Positions 63,325 to 64,000 of a stretch of DNA of 64,000 nt are shown here, piece by piece. Positions within the stretch are counted from its first letter, which is position 1. Every line of letters begins with the position of its first letter. The DNA comes from Sphingomonadaceae bacterium (lineage in GTDB: Bacteria; Pseudomonadota; Alphaproteobacteria; Sphingomonadales; Sphingomonadaceae), in NCBI GenBank assembly GCA_009926135.1, contig RFPL01000008.1, positions 93,997 to 157,996 of the forward strand. Direction: 5' to 3'. A program made the translations under genes and the position numbers. The notes under the pieces were generated by a model. The model did no database searches. It was not told where the DNA came from and worked only from the letters and a program-made list of their open reading frames with translations.

Positions 63325-64000
63325 ATGCGGAAACTGGTCATTGGGATGGCACTTGCCTCCTCGGCCCTCGCGACGCCTGCTCTGGCCCGCGATGATTCTT
63401 GGTACGTCGAAGCTGATGCCGGTGGCATGATCGTCGAAGACATCAAGAACTTCACTGGCCTGAATAACGAAGGCTCGCTGGAACTGAAGACCGGCTATGA
63501 CTTCGGTGGCATCGTCGGTTACGACTTCGGCGGCTTCCGCCTTGAAGCCGAAGCCAGCTATCGCCGCGCTGAAGAAAAGGGCTACGCCAGCAACACCACC
63601 CGCTACACCGACGCTCAGGTCGGCGGTGGGGCCGAAGCGCTCAGCTTCATGGTCAACGGCCTGCTCGACTTCGGTCCCGACGATGGCCTGCAGGGCTTCG
63701 CTGGTGCCGGTGTCGGCATTGGCCGCGTGAAGAACGCGCTGATCACGCCGAACAACGCCCTGAACCTGGTTGATTCGGACACGGGTCTGGCCTGGCAGGC
63801 ACTCGCCGGGATCCGCACCCCGCTGTCGGACAACATCGACGTTGGTCTGAAGTATCGCTTCTTCAACCAGTATCACAACGACCTGGTGAACAACGCCGGC
63901 CGCAACATCCGTACCCGCTTCCGTTCGCACTCGTTGATGCTGACGCTGGGCTACAACTTCGGTGGCGCTGAGCCGGTTGCTCCGCCGCCGCCTCCGCCGC
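63325..64000 (+). CDS. OmpA-like outer membrane beta-barrel protein (3' end cut by window)
   Basis: 225 codons are visible. The signal peptide is MRKLVIGMALASSALATPAL with an ALARDD cleavage site. The barrel shows alternating strands (WYVEADAGGMIVEDIKNFTG, GFRLEAEASYRRAEEKGYAS, VGLKYRFFNQYHNDLVNNAG), ending LMLTLGYNFGGAEPVAPPPP, a proline hinge that normally leads to an OmpA peptidoglycan-binding domain beyond the window. It is probably an abundant surface protein. Codon use is strongly biased, in line with high expression. Confidence 0.9.
   Translation, partial: MRKLVIGMALASSALATPALARDDSWYVEADAGGMIVEDIKNFTGLNNEGSLELKTGYDFGGIVGYDFGGFRLEAEASYRRAEEKGYASNTTRYTDAQVGGGAEALSFMVNGLLDFGPDDGLQGFAGAGVGIGRVKNALITPNNALNLVDSDTGLAWQALAGIRTPLSDNIDVGLKYRFFNQYHNDLVNNAGRNIRTRFRSHSLMLTLGYNFGGAEPVAPPPPPP

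Overview
The window looks like a chromosomal segment of a high-GC alphaproteobacterium of the order Sphingomonadales (Sphingomonadaceae/Erythrobacteraceae grade; the genus cannot be fixed from sequence alone). Indicators are a serine palmitoyltransferase with its own acyl carrier protein (sphingolipid synthesis), the CtrA and DivK cell-cycle regulators, exosortase-A-associated glycan genes, short overlapping stop/start codons throughout, and a gene-transfer-agent (GTA) type structural cluster. No rRNA, tRNA, CRISPR array, integrase or transposase was seen. No gene-free stretch exceeds 300 bases; the longest, about 290 bases between dksA and a Sel1-repeat gene, holds an inverted repeat and a possible CtrA box.

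Layout. 1-2.2 kb: acyl-CoA catabolic genes (MaoC hydratase, thiolase, truncated carboxymuconolactone-decarboxylase-like protein). 2.3-6.2 kb: exosortase-type surface glycan genes (acyltransferase, O-ligase, divergent glycosyltransferase). 6.3-14.2 kb: a Pro/Ala-rich membrane protein and gltB-gltD for ammonium assimilation; gltB carries an apparent net +1 frameshift near 10638. 14.2-20 kb: DUF4239-like protein, ATP-grasp protein, ung, RNase D-like exonuclease, lptC-lptA and a WcaI-like glycosyltransferase. 20-26.3 kb: two related small membrane proteins downstream of mutS, then maeB and a TSUP exporter. 26.4-27.9 kb: an NsrR-like regulator divergent from a truncated haemoglobin and a membrane protein, with two dyad operator candidates between them. 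27.9-37.8 kb: trmB, a membrane-anchored LuxR-type regulator, ctrA, DUF4112, a peptide-binding lipoprotein, PilZ, dksA, a Sel1 protein, a tightly overlapped HAD-RidA-GDPD-GNAT operon, and divK starting on the same CATG as divergent DUF3572. 37.9-43.7 kb: acp-spt sphingolipid genes, TPR proteins, an SDR and a glycoside hydrolase. 43.7-48.3 kb: an exported protein and a yqaA-gst-beta-lactamase operon.

48.4-63.2 kb is a GTA-type cluster in canonical order: small and large terminase, portal, prohead protease, capsid, connector, tail terminator, major tail protein, chaperones, short tape measure, baseplate/hub proteins, NlpC/P60 peptidase, tail-tip protein and DUF2793. It has no replication, integration, repressor or lysis genes. 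Unusual points: an AT-richer Abi-like gene with an adjacent terminator lies between the terminase and portal genes; stem-loops bracket the capsid gene; a TIM-barrel-like region is carried by the DUF2460 protein, while the gp15-like tail-tip protein is short; and a dyad plus a sigma70-like promoter precedes the cluster. The window ends inside a beta-barrel outer-membrane protein gene.

All family assignments come from reading translated sequence and recognising motifs; no database search was run.
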